The position numbers and the translations under genes are program-made. The notes beneath the pieces were generated by a model, which was not told the DNA's origin, searched no databases, and saw only the letters and a program-made list of their open reading frames with translations. From NCBI GenBank assembly GCA_034008185.1, contig CM067084.1, positions 40,809,099-40,873,098 of the forward strand: a stretch of 64,000 nt of DNA. Direction: 5' to 3'. Each line of letters begins with the position of its first letter. Position 1 is the first letter of the stretch. Positions 52,969 through 64,000 of this stretch are shown one piece after another. The DNA comes from Gorsachius magnificus. Its lineage: Eukaryota > Chordata > Aves > Pelecaniformes > Ardeidae.

Positions 52969-55900
52969 CGAGTGTCTGTGTCCCAGTGTGTTTTATTTCA
53001 GGATATGTTGTTTCTCTGTGTGATGATATAGAATGTGAGTAGTTCTGGTCAGGTCTGCTCAATCTGTTCAGGAGCAAAGTATATTCTGAATATTTAAAAA
53101 TATATTTTGACTGCAGTGACATCTGTGTAGTGTGGTTTTGCCGTTACTCAGTAATTCTGCTGTGTAGGTATTAATTTTTTGTTTTATAACAAGTGATAGG
53201 GAAAATACAGTGAGGTGTAGCATTCAGTCATGGACTAAGGCTGCAAGTCTACTTAGCCCTTAGGATTTGCCTAAAATATCTTCATTATAATCATGTTTAT
53301 CATTCAGTTGTAATAAGCAGTAGCTCTGCATATATAAGGGTGTTTTAGCAACATTTTGAGTATCATCATTTTTCTCGTCTCTTTTATACTTTGGGGAAGA
53401 TGCCTTTTAAAACCAAAACCCCAAAACTCACACTTCTGAAGTACGTGTCTGGCTAGATAAGAAGCGACAGTACCCTATAAACTATTTTATTTTCAAAATT
53501 AGTCTAGCAAGATGAATGGAGATTCACATCCTAAAAGATTGTTCCTGATGCCAGATAGGTCACAGCAGTATTCATCAGGGAGGTATCACTGAAGTTGATG
53601 CAAGTTGCTGATAGGAAAAAAATGCGATAAACCAAAACGATGTTATCAGTCTACATGAGCAGATAAAGTTACGTCTCCCGTTATAGCCAAGTCTACAAAG
53701 AGTCCTTTTTGGTCTTCTAAATGCAATAGCTGACTTAAAGTACATCTGCCACACTGTCAAGTGTTTTCATTTCACTAAGATATTCTGTTGCTCCTGTTTT
53801 GCTCGTGCGTGTTGGAGTTTTCGTTCTGCTCTGTGAGTGTTCTGGACATGAATAGATTGAGCATTTGCCAGCCCTTTGCAGAAATGTTTATGTGCAATGC
53901 TGCAACATGTGCAAACAGTGAGGACGCTTCAGCTATTTTTTATATTCAGTTTCTTTGCCACAAAGTGAATATTTCACTTAACCAGAGCTTTATCTATCAG
54001 CTAGCCTGTTGGGGGAAGAAAGTTGAAGCAGTTAGTCCATAATTGAAAAAATTCTTAACTACAGCTGGAGCCAAGCAGCTATGTAACATGGAGGGGGTAG
54101 TTACTTGTTCCCTGTTTCAGGTGCTAGAGAACAATGGCAGGGAAGTAGTGAAAGGCTCTTGCTTCTTCAACTAATGCATGAGATGGGCTTCACCAGTGCT
54201 TTTAAAAAGGCTGTCTAAGAGGGCATCTGGGAGGAAAAATTCTCCCAATAGCTCTGCAAATGTCTCTGGATGACACCAATCCCTAATACGCCAGTAACTT
54301 CAGATACCCTAGGAGGTTTGCAGCATGCAGAGTGACTGCACAGTTGTTCATCCTTTTAGTATCTTTCTTTTCACTGACATAACTTTCCTTGAGATTACCA
54401 ACCTAGATTGCATGACAGGGATATAGCATCCCACACTGGATTGAGCACAAGACATAATTGCATTAGGCTTACATTGATTGAATAAATGTCACAAAAGTTG
54501 TGAGTGATGCTATAGTGTTGTTTTCACTTTCCAGTGCCCTTGAGAACCAGACTGGAAGATTATTACTGTCTTACCAGTTACTGTTACTTCATGGTGCTTC
54601 TATAGAAGTTAGTGTATGTTGTTGATAGGGTTATTTTTCTGTGTGTAGAAGGACTTCAGCAAGAATGGTATAGTACTAAAACTTTACGGTACTAAGACGG
54701 TGCTGACAACTAAAGTAAGTCATATTGTTGTAGTAGGAGAATCTCAGAAGTATTTATTTATTTCATATAAATACCTGGGTTTATACACTGATTTCCTTTC
54801 CAGTGGTTCCTTTTCATATGGTACTTTAAGAACAGGATACCTCCAGTGAGTTTAAGTAAAATAGACTATTGATGTATCAGCTGCTAATATCCATGAGGCA
54901 GCGACCTGCTCAAACATCATAACTGTTTGTGAATACAGAATGACTGGTAAAAGGGCCTAGAATTTAGGCTTTCTTCAAGTAGTTTTAAAACATAGTTAAA
55001 GGTTTAATTTTCCTAAAAACAGTGACAGCAACTGTGTACTCCCTTTAATGTCGGGACATCCAGTAGGTATTGTATTTTTTTTTTCTTTTTAATATGATGT
55101 TCATTCTTCCTCCTGAAAGTATCTATTTCAGTAGTACAAAGCAGTCATCGTTATGTCTTACCCAAAGAACAGACACTTGACAGATATTGGAATATTAATA
55201 TTGAAAGTGTGGAGGTTCAGTTTTAAGCCCACTGTAACTGTTCATGGATAGGCGTAAAAATAAGCAAATCTCCTAACTTTGGTAGCTAGTGGTAGATGAA
55301 AAGTGATGATTTATAGAGCATCTTGTTAATCAAATATATTAAATTTAAAATAAATTTAAAAAAAAAAAAACAACCAAAAAACAAAAACCAATGTCTGTGC
55401 ACGTGCTGTTCCAGTGCCAGCATGGAGAAAATGTATCATACTACATCTAGAAGATGAGTGGCCATCCATCTTTTCTTCTATTCACTTCTGGTTTTAGATT
55501 AGTACAATTTTTCAAACTCTGATATATTTGTTTTCTCCATACTTTCTTTGAATATATACCAGTCAGTACAGAATATAACTTTACACATGCTATAGTACAA
55601 TCAGAGGCAGAAGACCTATATGTCCGTTTGCAAGCCAGTTCATTCCTGCATCCCAAGTCATGATTTCCTACACTTTACACCAATTCAGCTGTAAATTGGA
55701 ACCCGTATTGCTATTAATGCCTTGTTACAATTTACCTCTTAACAACATAACACTTTTTGCTTCTTTTATCAGTAAAACTTGTTGTCTGTGTGCACTAGTT
55801 ATGTAACTAAGCCAGACAGATTTTTGACTACCAGACTAACCCTGGTTATGATCTAACCCTACCAACGATAAGAAGTCTAGCTTTTTTACTAAAGCTGTAT

Positions 55901-58900
55901 TGTGTCTTTATGGCTTTTGGGAACAATGAATGTGCACAAGAGCACAATTTCCTCTCTTTCTGTACCCAGGCTAAAAGTGTTATCTCATGGATGCATGTTT
56001 TGAAAAATTTCCCTGCAGTGGCGTAGAGATGAAAAATGGTTCCTGTCTCTAAAAGAATTGCTTGTGTTCGCTGAATACTGGCACTATCACTACTGTTGGT
56101 TTCCTTAATACAGAAATTACCTTGATGCCTTTGACAGATAATCAAACCATAACGGAAAATGGGCACAGGTACAACTGCCACTTTTTAGGATAGGCAGAAA
56201 AGTTTTTAACAGCCAAATTACAGCAGGATTTCCTTACAAGAGAGTTCTCAAACAATGCAGGTACAATGCAGGTAGTTTACATTTATCTTCTACTCTGTAT
56301 GAAGTTTCCCAGATGAAAAGTCAAGCTTAGTTTCATATTGGGTGCTCATAGTCCAGTACCTGTGTTAGCTCTTGCTCCATACTGATTTTCCTGAGAGCAT
56401 GTTAGGTTACAGTGAAATTAATTATAAACACTCCTGTTTATTAACCTGAAGTATGGAAAATATTATTTGTCACAAATCTGCATTTTTCAAATTGTTAAGC
56501 TTTGAAGGGCAAGTAATAAAAACAAAGGTTGCAGCTGGTGGAGGTGGTTCCTAGTTATAGCTCTCTAGTTATTCAATGTAAGGATTAATTTGTAATGACA
56601 ACCCTGCATCCTCCCTGAAATCTGTTAGTATAGACAAAAAACATCACTGACTGTTTGTGGAGTAGAGCCCAAACTCATGATGGCTTTTGTTTTTCCTTCT
56701 CCCCCAGTCTTTATTTTAACTGATAATTCCAGTATTACATGAATGTGAACCCTTGTAGGATTTAAAACAGTCCACATTTGTTTCTCACAATATAAGGGAT
56801 TGTTCAGCATTAGGAAGCTTAATGCTTGGGTAAAGGTATTCATATTAATACAGCCTGAAGGCTGTCTCTGTGTTGAAAACTTTGCAGTTTTTGTAAAAAG
56901 GGGCATCTCTTCTCCCTTTACTTCAGCTTCTTGCCTTGTCATCCATGTATATTTTTAAAATTTCTAAAATGAGTAAATATTCTTCAGTGGACACAGTTTA
57001 GTTGGAATTACCTTTTTATTCTGGGTATTTAGTTTCAATGCAGCTGTTAATTCATCTACTGCTAGCTTAGGTTGTTTTTGTTTTTAACAGCTCTAAGCTA
57101 TTGCTAAATCTAGTGGAAAATCTTAAATTGTATCAGGAATTTTGCCAGAGAACAATTCCAGATATCAGTGACTACTGTCAAATTTTGTATGAGTTGGTAT
57201 GTGCATTTCAGTCTCTGAGATAGGAACCATCAGAAGAAGTTTAGAAAACTACCATGTATACCAGTAAAATACAAATGCTGTGGTTGTAGAAAGCAAATTA
57301 AACAGTGTGTTTTAAGAGCTAGCTTAAACAGCTATCTGGCAAGTCAGCCATGCCAGCTGCCAAAGAGCCACAGATGCAGAAGCACTGTGAATCTTACCTA
57401 GTGAGGGAACCACAGCAGCCCCCAGCCCTTCCAATTCTCCATTCCTTCTCTGCCTACCAGTTATCTAGTTGGGCTGCCAAGGAGCCAGAGAGGTATAACT
57501 GAATTTTATTACATTCCAACTTCAATAAATTAATAAATGATCAAGAAAAAATTTTCAATCCATTGTATAAATATTGAAACATAGCTCTAAATATATACAT
57601 ATAAAAATATAGATAAACATAGGTATTTACTGACATGCAAGTCAGTGTTACCTGAGAAAGGCCCTTGCCTTTTAATACATCATGATGGTGACTGTTTCCC
57701 GTTTTGTCGAGCTCTGGCATGATTCTGAAGCATTAGTATTGAGTTAGAAGCTAGATCTTCATTGGAAGGTGGATTTAATGGAGATGAATAGTTGCTGAGC
57801 CTGACAGAGAACTTTCAGTATGGAGGATTTATTGCATCCATGAAAATGCCATCTGCTGTAACGTACTCTGCAATCCAGAGCCAGTTCCTTTTGAGACTTT
57901 CAGAGATGTATAACCGTCACCTATCTCCCCTCCTTCATAGCACCGTGTCCAGACACTTGGCCTAGGCTTGGAGTTATAGGTCCTGATGTTACCAGTTTTA
58001 GTTCTCAAAGCTGAGGACTGCTTTATTGATTTTCAAAACAGTGTGATACAAAGAAGGTATCAGGAAGAAGAAACATTATGAAAATGAGATGGTAAGATAA
58101 AATAGCCTATGATAATCTAAACCAAGTGCATACCTCAGAACATGAGTTCTTGAGTAACTGTTAAAATATGTCATATGACCTGGCATCCTTAGAGAATCTT
58201 CTGAGCATCTCTGTCCACTATTTTCTTGTACAATCAGTGTGTTTTTCTTTTAAAAAGATAGTATTCTATAGTTGGCCACCAAGAAACCTAATGTCTCTAG
58301 TCTTCCCTTTGAACATCTGTTTTCAAATGTTTCCCACTGTTTAACTCCATTTAGTTTCATTTCCATGAAGTTAGCCAATAAATTAATTTTAAAAATTTTT
58401 AGTTGCTGTATCTTCCTTCAGTTGTTTGTTCTTAGAGAGAACAGAGAGGAAAGCAAGATTGTAGAAATACTTGGGAACATGTAAGTTGCATCTTGTTATT
58501 CACCTATATATTAAGTAAAGACATGCCTAAATAGCATAGAAATATCAAAAAAATATTCTAGCTGTTCAATGTTCAGTATTGTAAAGAAAAGGAAGGCTGA
58601 CATTGCGTAGCACAAACAGTGCTCCAGCAGCAACTTCTATTCACTGTCACATCCTCTAGCACTGGATATTGCTAGTGATGCAAGCAAATCCTCATCCTTA
58701 ACTGCTGGACAAACTGAATTTCTTTCCCCTCCTTCTTCTCATTCTCCCATCTCTTTCCACAGTTAGAAATATATAGAAAAGTGGAAAACAACTGAGACAA
58801 ATTTATAAGTAAAGGAGTAAAGATTGTGTCTTCTTGATTTAGTAGCTGAAAAGAAAAGATTAAGTATTGTGGACAGCAAATCTGTACATATTCAAACTGT

Positions 58901-59639
58901 AAATAATAACAGCATAAATACTGGTTCTCCCTCTGTTGCAATTAATGTCTGCTTCAGCTAAAATATTACTGCTTTACTTTTTGCATTCCTTTACCTTTTA
59001 GCATACCTATTGGAACATCTGAAAATTTATATAAAAATCTTGGGTAAGAATATCTGGTATTGGAAAAAAAAATCACAAATACTGAAGCAGACCTTTTGAA
59101 AATATTTATGTACTACTAGGCCTGTTCTTCAGTGAGTTGCTGAAATTTCTCAATATTCACTTTACTGTAGTTATAATGGGTTTTGTTACTGATTCATTGA
59201 TTGAATTTTACTAAAAATTTACTTTTAACTGTTCATTCTTACGTTGCTATAATTAATTATTTGGCAAAACCAAAAATGCCACATGAGAAAACATGTTTTA
59301 TTCTCTATTGTTTAAACAAGCTTGATGTGTTCCCTGAAAGCATGTGTGCCCTTTAAAGCACTGGGATTAAAAAACATTTCAGCTAATTGGAAAGAGGATG
59401 TAATTACAATTAAACTAATTTTTCCTGTAATATCATCCGAAAACTGGGCTTTTTTTTTTAATTTCCTTCTTTGTTTCCCTCCTGATGAGGGCAACATAAC
59501 AGACCAGTTCCCTTGCATCATTTTGACTGCTGGGCTCTCTATATCTGGGGCACAGGAGTGCTGTCTTTCAGAGACCTACCTATGTAGAGCTTCCATCACT
59601 GTCGGTTTCATTGCAAAGGAACTCTTGTGAATTGATTAT

Positions 59640-59671
<32 letters not shown>

Positions 59672-62242
59672 CTTCGTAATGATACATCACCGGGATACAT
59701 CTGCTCAAGAAATTAATAAGCATAGGGCAGCATCAGCTCCTAAAAAAAGTAGCTTTGAGGTGGAGAACGTTCCTTTGCAGGCAAGGATTGTGCATTTCTA
59801 CCACTGGAATGAAAATTTGCTCTAAGGAGGTCATCATGGTTTTTGCTACATAGACTGAAATGATAACGATTATGTCTGTGTGTTATATTTCAAGCAGACA
59901 TGCACTTGCTTTGTTTGGACCCTAAGCTGTTCAGAAGCTTTGCAAATGGAGTTAGTGCTGTCCTGAAGTAATAAACCCTGACTTACAGGCATGTATATTC
60001 CTGTGGCCTCAAGTCAAGTTTAGTGTGAGAGCAGAGCAACCTCACATTTGCCTGCTGACCTTTTGTAGACATACACTGAATCTGGTCTTTAGTTCTGCCT
60101 GGATTGGTACAGCAGCAGCTCAGTGGCAGGCGCTGTAGTAATATACTTACCATTGACAGGGCCATAGATGGTCATTTGTGTTGTGCTGTTGGCTGGGCAT
60201 GTCACCATGTGACTTGGCAATGAAAATAAAAAAGTCCCAAGACAAGACACTCTGACTTGCTTTCAGCACATGTTGGGTAACCATAGGAGCATTGGAGACA
60301 GCGAAGTTATATTCAATACACCACTTACAATACTAAATTTCCCCCATTTTTTTTTAACTGTAGCCCCTCTGTAATAAATAAAAAAAATACCGGGGTGATT
60401 ATGATGGAAAATAAAATAAGTATTATTTGTAAATAATTTTAGAGGTATTGGACAGTAGGTCTGCATATAGTCAGACTAAAGATACAGAATGAGCTGAAAG
60501 TAGTAAACTTACGGCACTTTCTCTTTCCAATCAGAGGTGACCTGAAGTGTTTCCGTCATCAGCCAAGAAAGTCAAATGATGATGGGAACTAAAATTGTGT
60601 TGCTTTAGCGCATTTAGGGAAAAGGAGACTTTTATGTAGTTTAGCAAGAATTGAAGAATAAGGTTCAGCCTGTGTCCTATGGATTGAAAAGTTGAACTTA
60701 TAAGGATTTGGAGTCTCTATTGTCAACATCAAAAAATGAATTACAAAATTTACAAGTGAACCGTGACATTTCAATGTTCTTGTTGCTGATTTAATTAAAA
60801 AGGAAAATGCAGTTCCCTTTTGAGTACTGAAATAGGTATTGTTGGTGAGATGACTGTTGCTAGAATTGAACCATCTTTATGATAAAAAAGAAAAAAGCAA
60901 CTGTAAAATGTAAATACCTGATTTTTCAGTTTTCTGTCCTAAACAAGCTTTCTCCCCTTCTTCTTATCTAAACAATCTCCTTTGGCCTGAGATCATAAGC
61001 AAAATTATTGCCAGAAAACACTTCCTGGGAAATGTGGATGGTTGGAATATCAAAATTAATCTTAGAGTAGAAAATACGATAATATTTCTAATTTTGTTGC
61101 TACCAACAAAAGTATATTGTTGTGCCAGAATCTTACATTCATATGGCATGCATTAAGTAGACAGCTTCTAAAATTTCTACTTAAATGACCTAAATTATAT
61201 ATAAACAATGACACACTTGTATATAATATTTATATATTAAATATACAGAAAAGGTATATGTGCCTATGCTGAAACTTTGTAGACATCTGGAGCATTGAGA
61301 TAAAGTTATGATTTCCAGCTGGGACGTGACAATCTTTAAGCAAGTCAGTCTGATGTATCTTAAGATGAGACACCACACAGTTAATTTTGATCTCAAAGGC
61401 ATTCAAAAAACTGTGTTGTGGACAAAAAAAAAAAGTCAGTGCATGGTCTGGTCTGCTTCACTGCTGAATGTTTTGCTTTTTTAAAAAAAAAACAATTAAC
61501 AGTTTTGAGTACTCCTGCGTATTAGCTTTTTTAGTCTTTATTGTTCTGCTAGTGAATGTCTGCATTTCTGAAAGAAATTCTCATTGCTATTTGAACTGAT
61601 AGTACTGCAATTAGCAATTCCTTAGAACTGTATTCAGTATCTACTAGGACATGTCTCAGGACCTACAGTTAAGAATAAAGCCTGGAAAAAAAAGTGGGAC
61701 TAAAGACATGGAGAAGTTCAGTTCACCATTTCCTTAGGTTACAAATGTTTCTTCGAAGTCTTTGCTCATCTACAGATACAGGGACAATTCTAACACAGAA
61801 GTTGGTCCCTTGTCTCCGAGTAACTCATTAAAAGTATGGCACTAATTAGGTCTATCTGATCAGCCCACAGAGGCTACAGCAGAAATCAAGGCTGAATTTG
61901 TCACTGGTAAATATCTGAGGCTTATTATTGAAACAGGGCCATTGAATGAAATAGGCAAGAAATTAAAAGAAACCTTGTTAAGAACTTCAACATTTTTATC
62001 ATTACTTGTATTATCTGGATTGCTCCTTTAAAATATATTTTTTAAGAATTGAAGGTTCTTTTAACTTCTATTATGCATATACTTTTTCCCCCTTCTTGAG
62101 CTCAAAAAACAGACTTTTGTAGTAATGTTTTAGCTCTGAAGAAATAGGGCTATTGACGATATGCAAGCGCTTTGAACTTTCCCTGCCTCCTGACTTTCCT
62201 AGACCATAGCTCAGTGGAACTTTTACCTCCTCCCCAACCAGC
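52969..62242. other. Non-coding DNA upstream of the PALLD exon
   Basis: AT-rich with no recognised coding or RNA features. It includes an A12-type run near 55360, an exact 11-base tandem duplication (acaatgcaggt, 56252-56273) and T30 at 59642-59671. Open frames up to 111 codons (minus strand, 55846-56181) show no motifs. It is taken as intron because the exon at 62287 opens with a splice acceptor. Confidence 0.65.
59642..59671. repeat. T30 homopolymer
   Basis: Thirty consecutive T. No retrocopy body or AATAAA complement was seen beside it, so it is treated as a simple repeat and not as the tail of a minus-strand processed pseudogene. Confidence 0.9.
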
Positions 62243-62286
62243 ACTGCATGTCTGATCATCTTTTTGTCTATTTTTCCTTCTTACAG
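62243..62286 (+). other. PALLD: Polypyrimidine tract and 3' splice site of the PALLD exon
   Basis: A T/C-rich run (tttttgtctatttttccttc) is followed by ttacag with AG at 62285-62286. There is no other AG between the tract and this one. Sequence such as ctgatca just upstream could serve as branch-point context. The site places the first conserved palladin codon (Asp, 62288) one base into the exon. Confidence 0.9.
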
Positions 62287-62951
62287 GGACCCTCTAAAAA
62301 TACAGCAGCTGCAGAACCAAATTCGTCTGGAGCAAGAAAGTGGCCAGTGGTATCGTCACCAACAGCAACCTGATCATCATCAGAACCCTCCCTCTTCTCC
62401 TTCCTTTCCTCCTCCCCCCTCCTTCCAGGAGCTTGAGTCCAGCAGTTCTGTCACTTCTCCTGTGCCAATGAGTATTCTTAACTCTCATACTTCCCCAAAC
62501 ATGCAGTCTTCCAGCTCCTTCAACTATGCTCGGCCTAAGCAGTTCATTGCTGCTCAGAACATCAGCCCTGCTTCAGGTTATGTGACTCCGTCTTCAGGAT
62601 CATCTACATCCAGCCTTCCTTCTCCTATGTCTCCAACTGCTTCTCAGAAACAGTTTGGGAGAGTGCCTGTTCCCCCTTTCTCTCAGCAGTTTGCTCCAGA
62701 AGGGGAGTACGCCTGGTCTCCTTCTTCTCCATCCCCTCCGCCCCCGCCTCCACCTGTTTTTCCTTTCCACTTCCACCTCCTCCACCCCCTCCTCTTCCTT
62801 CACTTTCTTCGCCTTCCCACAGCCTGTCTCCAACTCCCAGATTTCCTAATTCCGGCCAGTCTCCAGCAGCTTTTCTCAGCTCCATGCTGCCATCCCAGCC
62901 ACCACCCATTTCTGTCAACGCATTAGGCCTCCCGAAAGGAGTGACGCCTCC
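62287..62951 (+). CDS. PALLD: PALLD (palladin) internal coding exon, proline-rich region; contains a frame break
   Basis: Palladin is an actin-crosslinking scaffold of stress fibres, focal adhesions, Z-discs and dense bodies; its proline-rich segments recruit Ena/VASP proteins and profilin, and C-terminal Ig domains bind F-actin. The exon opens with the palladin segment DPLKIQQLQNQIRLEQE, then an FPPPP motif (62405-62419), then QSSSSFNYARPKQFIAAQN, a Ser/Pro-rich linker, seven prolines (62735-62755), and, in another frame, a second proline run (from 62773) and VNALGLPKGVTP. These match mammalian palladin in order. The acceptor is a pyrimidine tract ending ttcttacag (AG 62285-62286); the donor is CC|GTAAGT at 62951/62952. 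Reading starts at GAC 62288 after one base completing the previous codon, and ends two bases into a codon, so the length should be a multiple of three. It is 665. The frame changes near 62757-62762, and without correction the upstream frame stops at 62924-62926. Gene identity is very secure; only this exon is visible. Compared with human, the linker between the two proline runs appears several residues shorter. Confidence 0.95.
62386..62426 (+). repeat. PALLD: 41-base uninterrupted pyrimidine run inside the coding exon
   Basis: All bases from 62386 to 62426 are C or T on the coding strand, encoding the Pro/Ser-rich segment that includes FPPPP. Low-complexity pyrimidine coding sequence of this kind is a consequence of Pro, Ser and Phe codons, but it is also able to form triplex DNA and to impair sequencing. 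Confidence 0.9.
62468..62470 (+). other. PALLD: Candidate translation start of the short (about 90 kDa-type) palladin isoform
   Basis: This in-frame ATG opens MSILNSHTSPNMQSS. The corresponding human residue, as I recall the family, starts the 90 kDa isoform (MSALASRSAPAMQSS). No ATG in any frame lies between the acceptor at 62287 and this codon. A transcript that enters the exon from a non-coding leader would therefore meet it first. Its context is weak (C at -3, A at +4). The next in-frame ATG at 62501 has A at -3 and is also conserved, so leaky scanning could yield a product 11 residues shorter. Confidence 0.6.
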
Positions 62952-64000
62952 GTAAGTATCAGCTAATGAGCTCCTTGAGTTTGACTGTACTGAAGATTGT
63001 ACTGAAGATTATTGCGCTTGCTTCATTTTGTACTTCTCTAAGGTCCTTTGCTGTTACCTGCTACCTGAGAGGGAGAGATGTATGAATTATTTGCAAATGC
63101 CTCTGTGCTATAGATGGGATATAGTTTTCTAACCCTCAGAGAAGTGAGATTCTGAGAGAGTCCTACAGTAGGAACACAAAAGAGGGGAAACTAAAGTTTA
63201 AATTGGAGTTGCTGAAAATATGAAAGCAACAACAAAAGGCCCTGCATGCCCAGGGTGGTGGAAGGAGATCCAAGAAAACAATTCTCACAACTCAGTTCTT
63301 TTAAAGCCACATATTCAGTGATATTGGCAGTCTGTGTTCCCATTATGTCTGCAGGTAGAGAAATAACAAGTAAAGAGCGTATTGTTCAGAAGTCCCTAAA
63401 GCTTTGTGATACTTAAAATATTAGATGTTAAAGTATACATCTAACAACAAAGTGGTCATAACGGTATATTGACTTTTGGTTAGAGTTTTTGTTCTGAGGA
63501 AGTTTGGAAAAGGGTTTAGGAGAGGATTTAGAAAATCAGTGCATAAAAACAAACAGAATCCCTCCCCCTAACAACTCCGCATACTTGTTTTCCCCTTTTG
63601 TCTTCTCTAAAGGCCAAAATAGTATTTTGGAGCATGTCAGCTCCCATCATAGATCAGTTTGTCTTTCCACTGGCACTAGACTCTCATTCCATCCTTAGAG
63701 AACAAAGAGACATGCTGAAGAACAAAAATGAGAATAGCTGTATCCAAGGCTTATTTATAACTTTGTCTAGAAGTTTGTCTAAACATATCTACGGTATCTA
63801 GGTGACTTGCTAAGCTACATACCGTTGCGGTGGGAACTTCTGTTATTTCAGTCCAAGATATGAAAAGGAAGAGAAGGAAGAAAGCAGACAGATATCAAAG
63901 TAATAAATCATTTATATGCTTTAAAAAGCATTTCTTTATCTTGATTTCTGTTATATGGCTCATTATGGAGTCTGGCCATAAAACAGGTTTAGGAGAAAAA
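62952..64000 (+). other. PALLD: Start of the following PALLD intron
   Basis: The intron begins with the strong donor GTAAGT at 62952. I see no coding similarity in the remaining kilobase. It includes a perfect 12-base tandem duplication (gtactgaagatt twice, 62987-63010). The short open frames around 63504-63801 have no recognisable protein features. The next palladin exon lies beyond the window. Confidence 0.8.

Noticed and set aside
59642..59671. Poly-T as tail of a minus-strand processed pseudogene
   Set aside because: No cDNA-like body, polyadenylation signal complement or flanking duplication adjoining it.
62600..62918. Antisense Gly/Glu/Arg-rich open frames across the PALLD exon
   Set aside because: Shadow of the proline/serine coding strand; the sense strand carries the conserved palladin sequence.

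Overview
The window looks like a large, AT-rich, gene-poor stretch of a bird nuclear genome. The evidence is GT-AG introns, two isolated CpG islands, low repeat content, and CR1 LINE debris as the only clearly recognisable transposable element (other sauropsids also carry CR1, so 'bird' is an inference). I recognise one gene, PALLD (palladin), on the + strand. A single coding exon (62287-62951) carries the proline-rich region that precedes the C-terminal Ig domains. Almost everything else reads as its very long upstream intron (or 5' flank), and 62952-64000 is the start of the next intron. No tRNA, rRNA, CRISPR or second protein gene is supported.

Layout: 1-24640 is AT-rich non-coding DNA with homopolymers and small tandem duplications. 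24640-25480 is a CpG island with a perfect CArG (SRF) box and a TATA-like element. 25480-31600 is non-coding. 31640-32240 is a second CpG island with a textbook promoter: AP-1 site, TATA box, GC box, and a short ATG-free leader ending in a strong splice donor at 32141/32142. 32250-51400 is non-coding. 51411-52968 holds two decayed CR1 copies in opposite orientations, the second with a large internal deletion. 52970-62286 is non-coding. PALLD exon and following intron complete the window.

How the parts may work together: palladin in mammals is made as long and short isoforms from nested promoters, and the short (about 90 kDa) form starts at a methionine inside the exon seen here. If the 32 kb leader splices to the 62287 acceptor, the first ATG in the mRNA is exactly that methionine (62468), so the TATA promoter is a good candidate for the short-isoform promoter. 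The CArG-bearing island is a candidate for another, possibly muscle-biased, start site. Both links are inference without transcript data.

The exon as given contains a reading-frame break in a pyrimidine-rich stretch near 62757-62762. Its length (665, when 3n is needed by the splice phases) argues that one base is missing, most simply a sequencing or assembly error in a T run. If real, it would truncate palladin before its C-terminal Ig domains.
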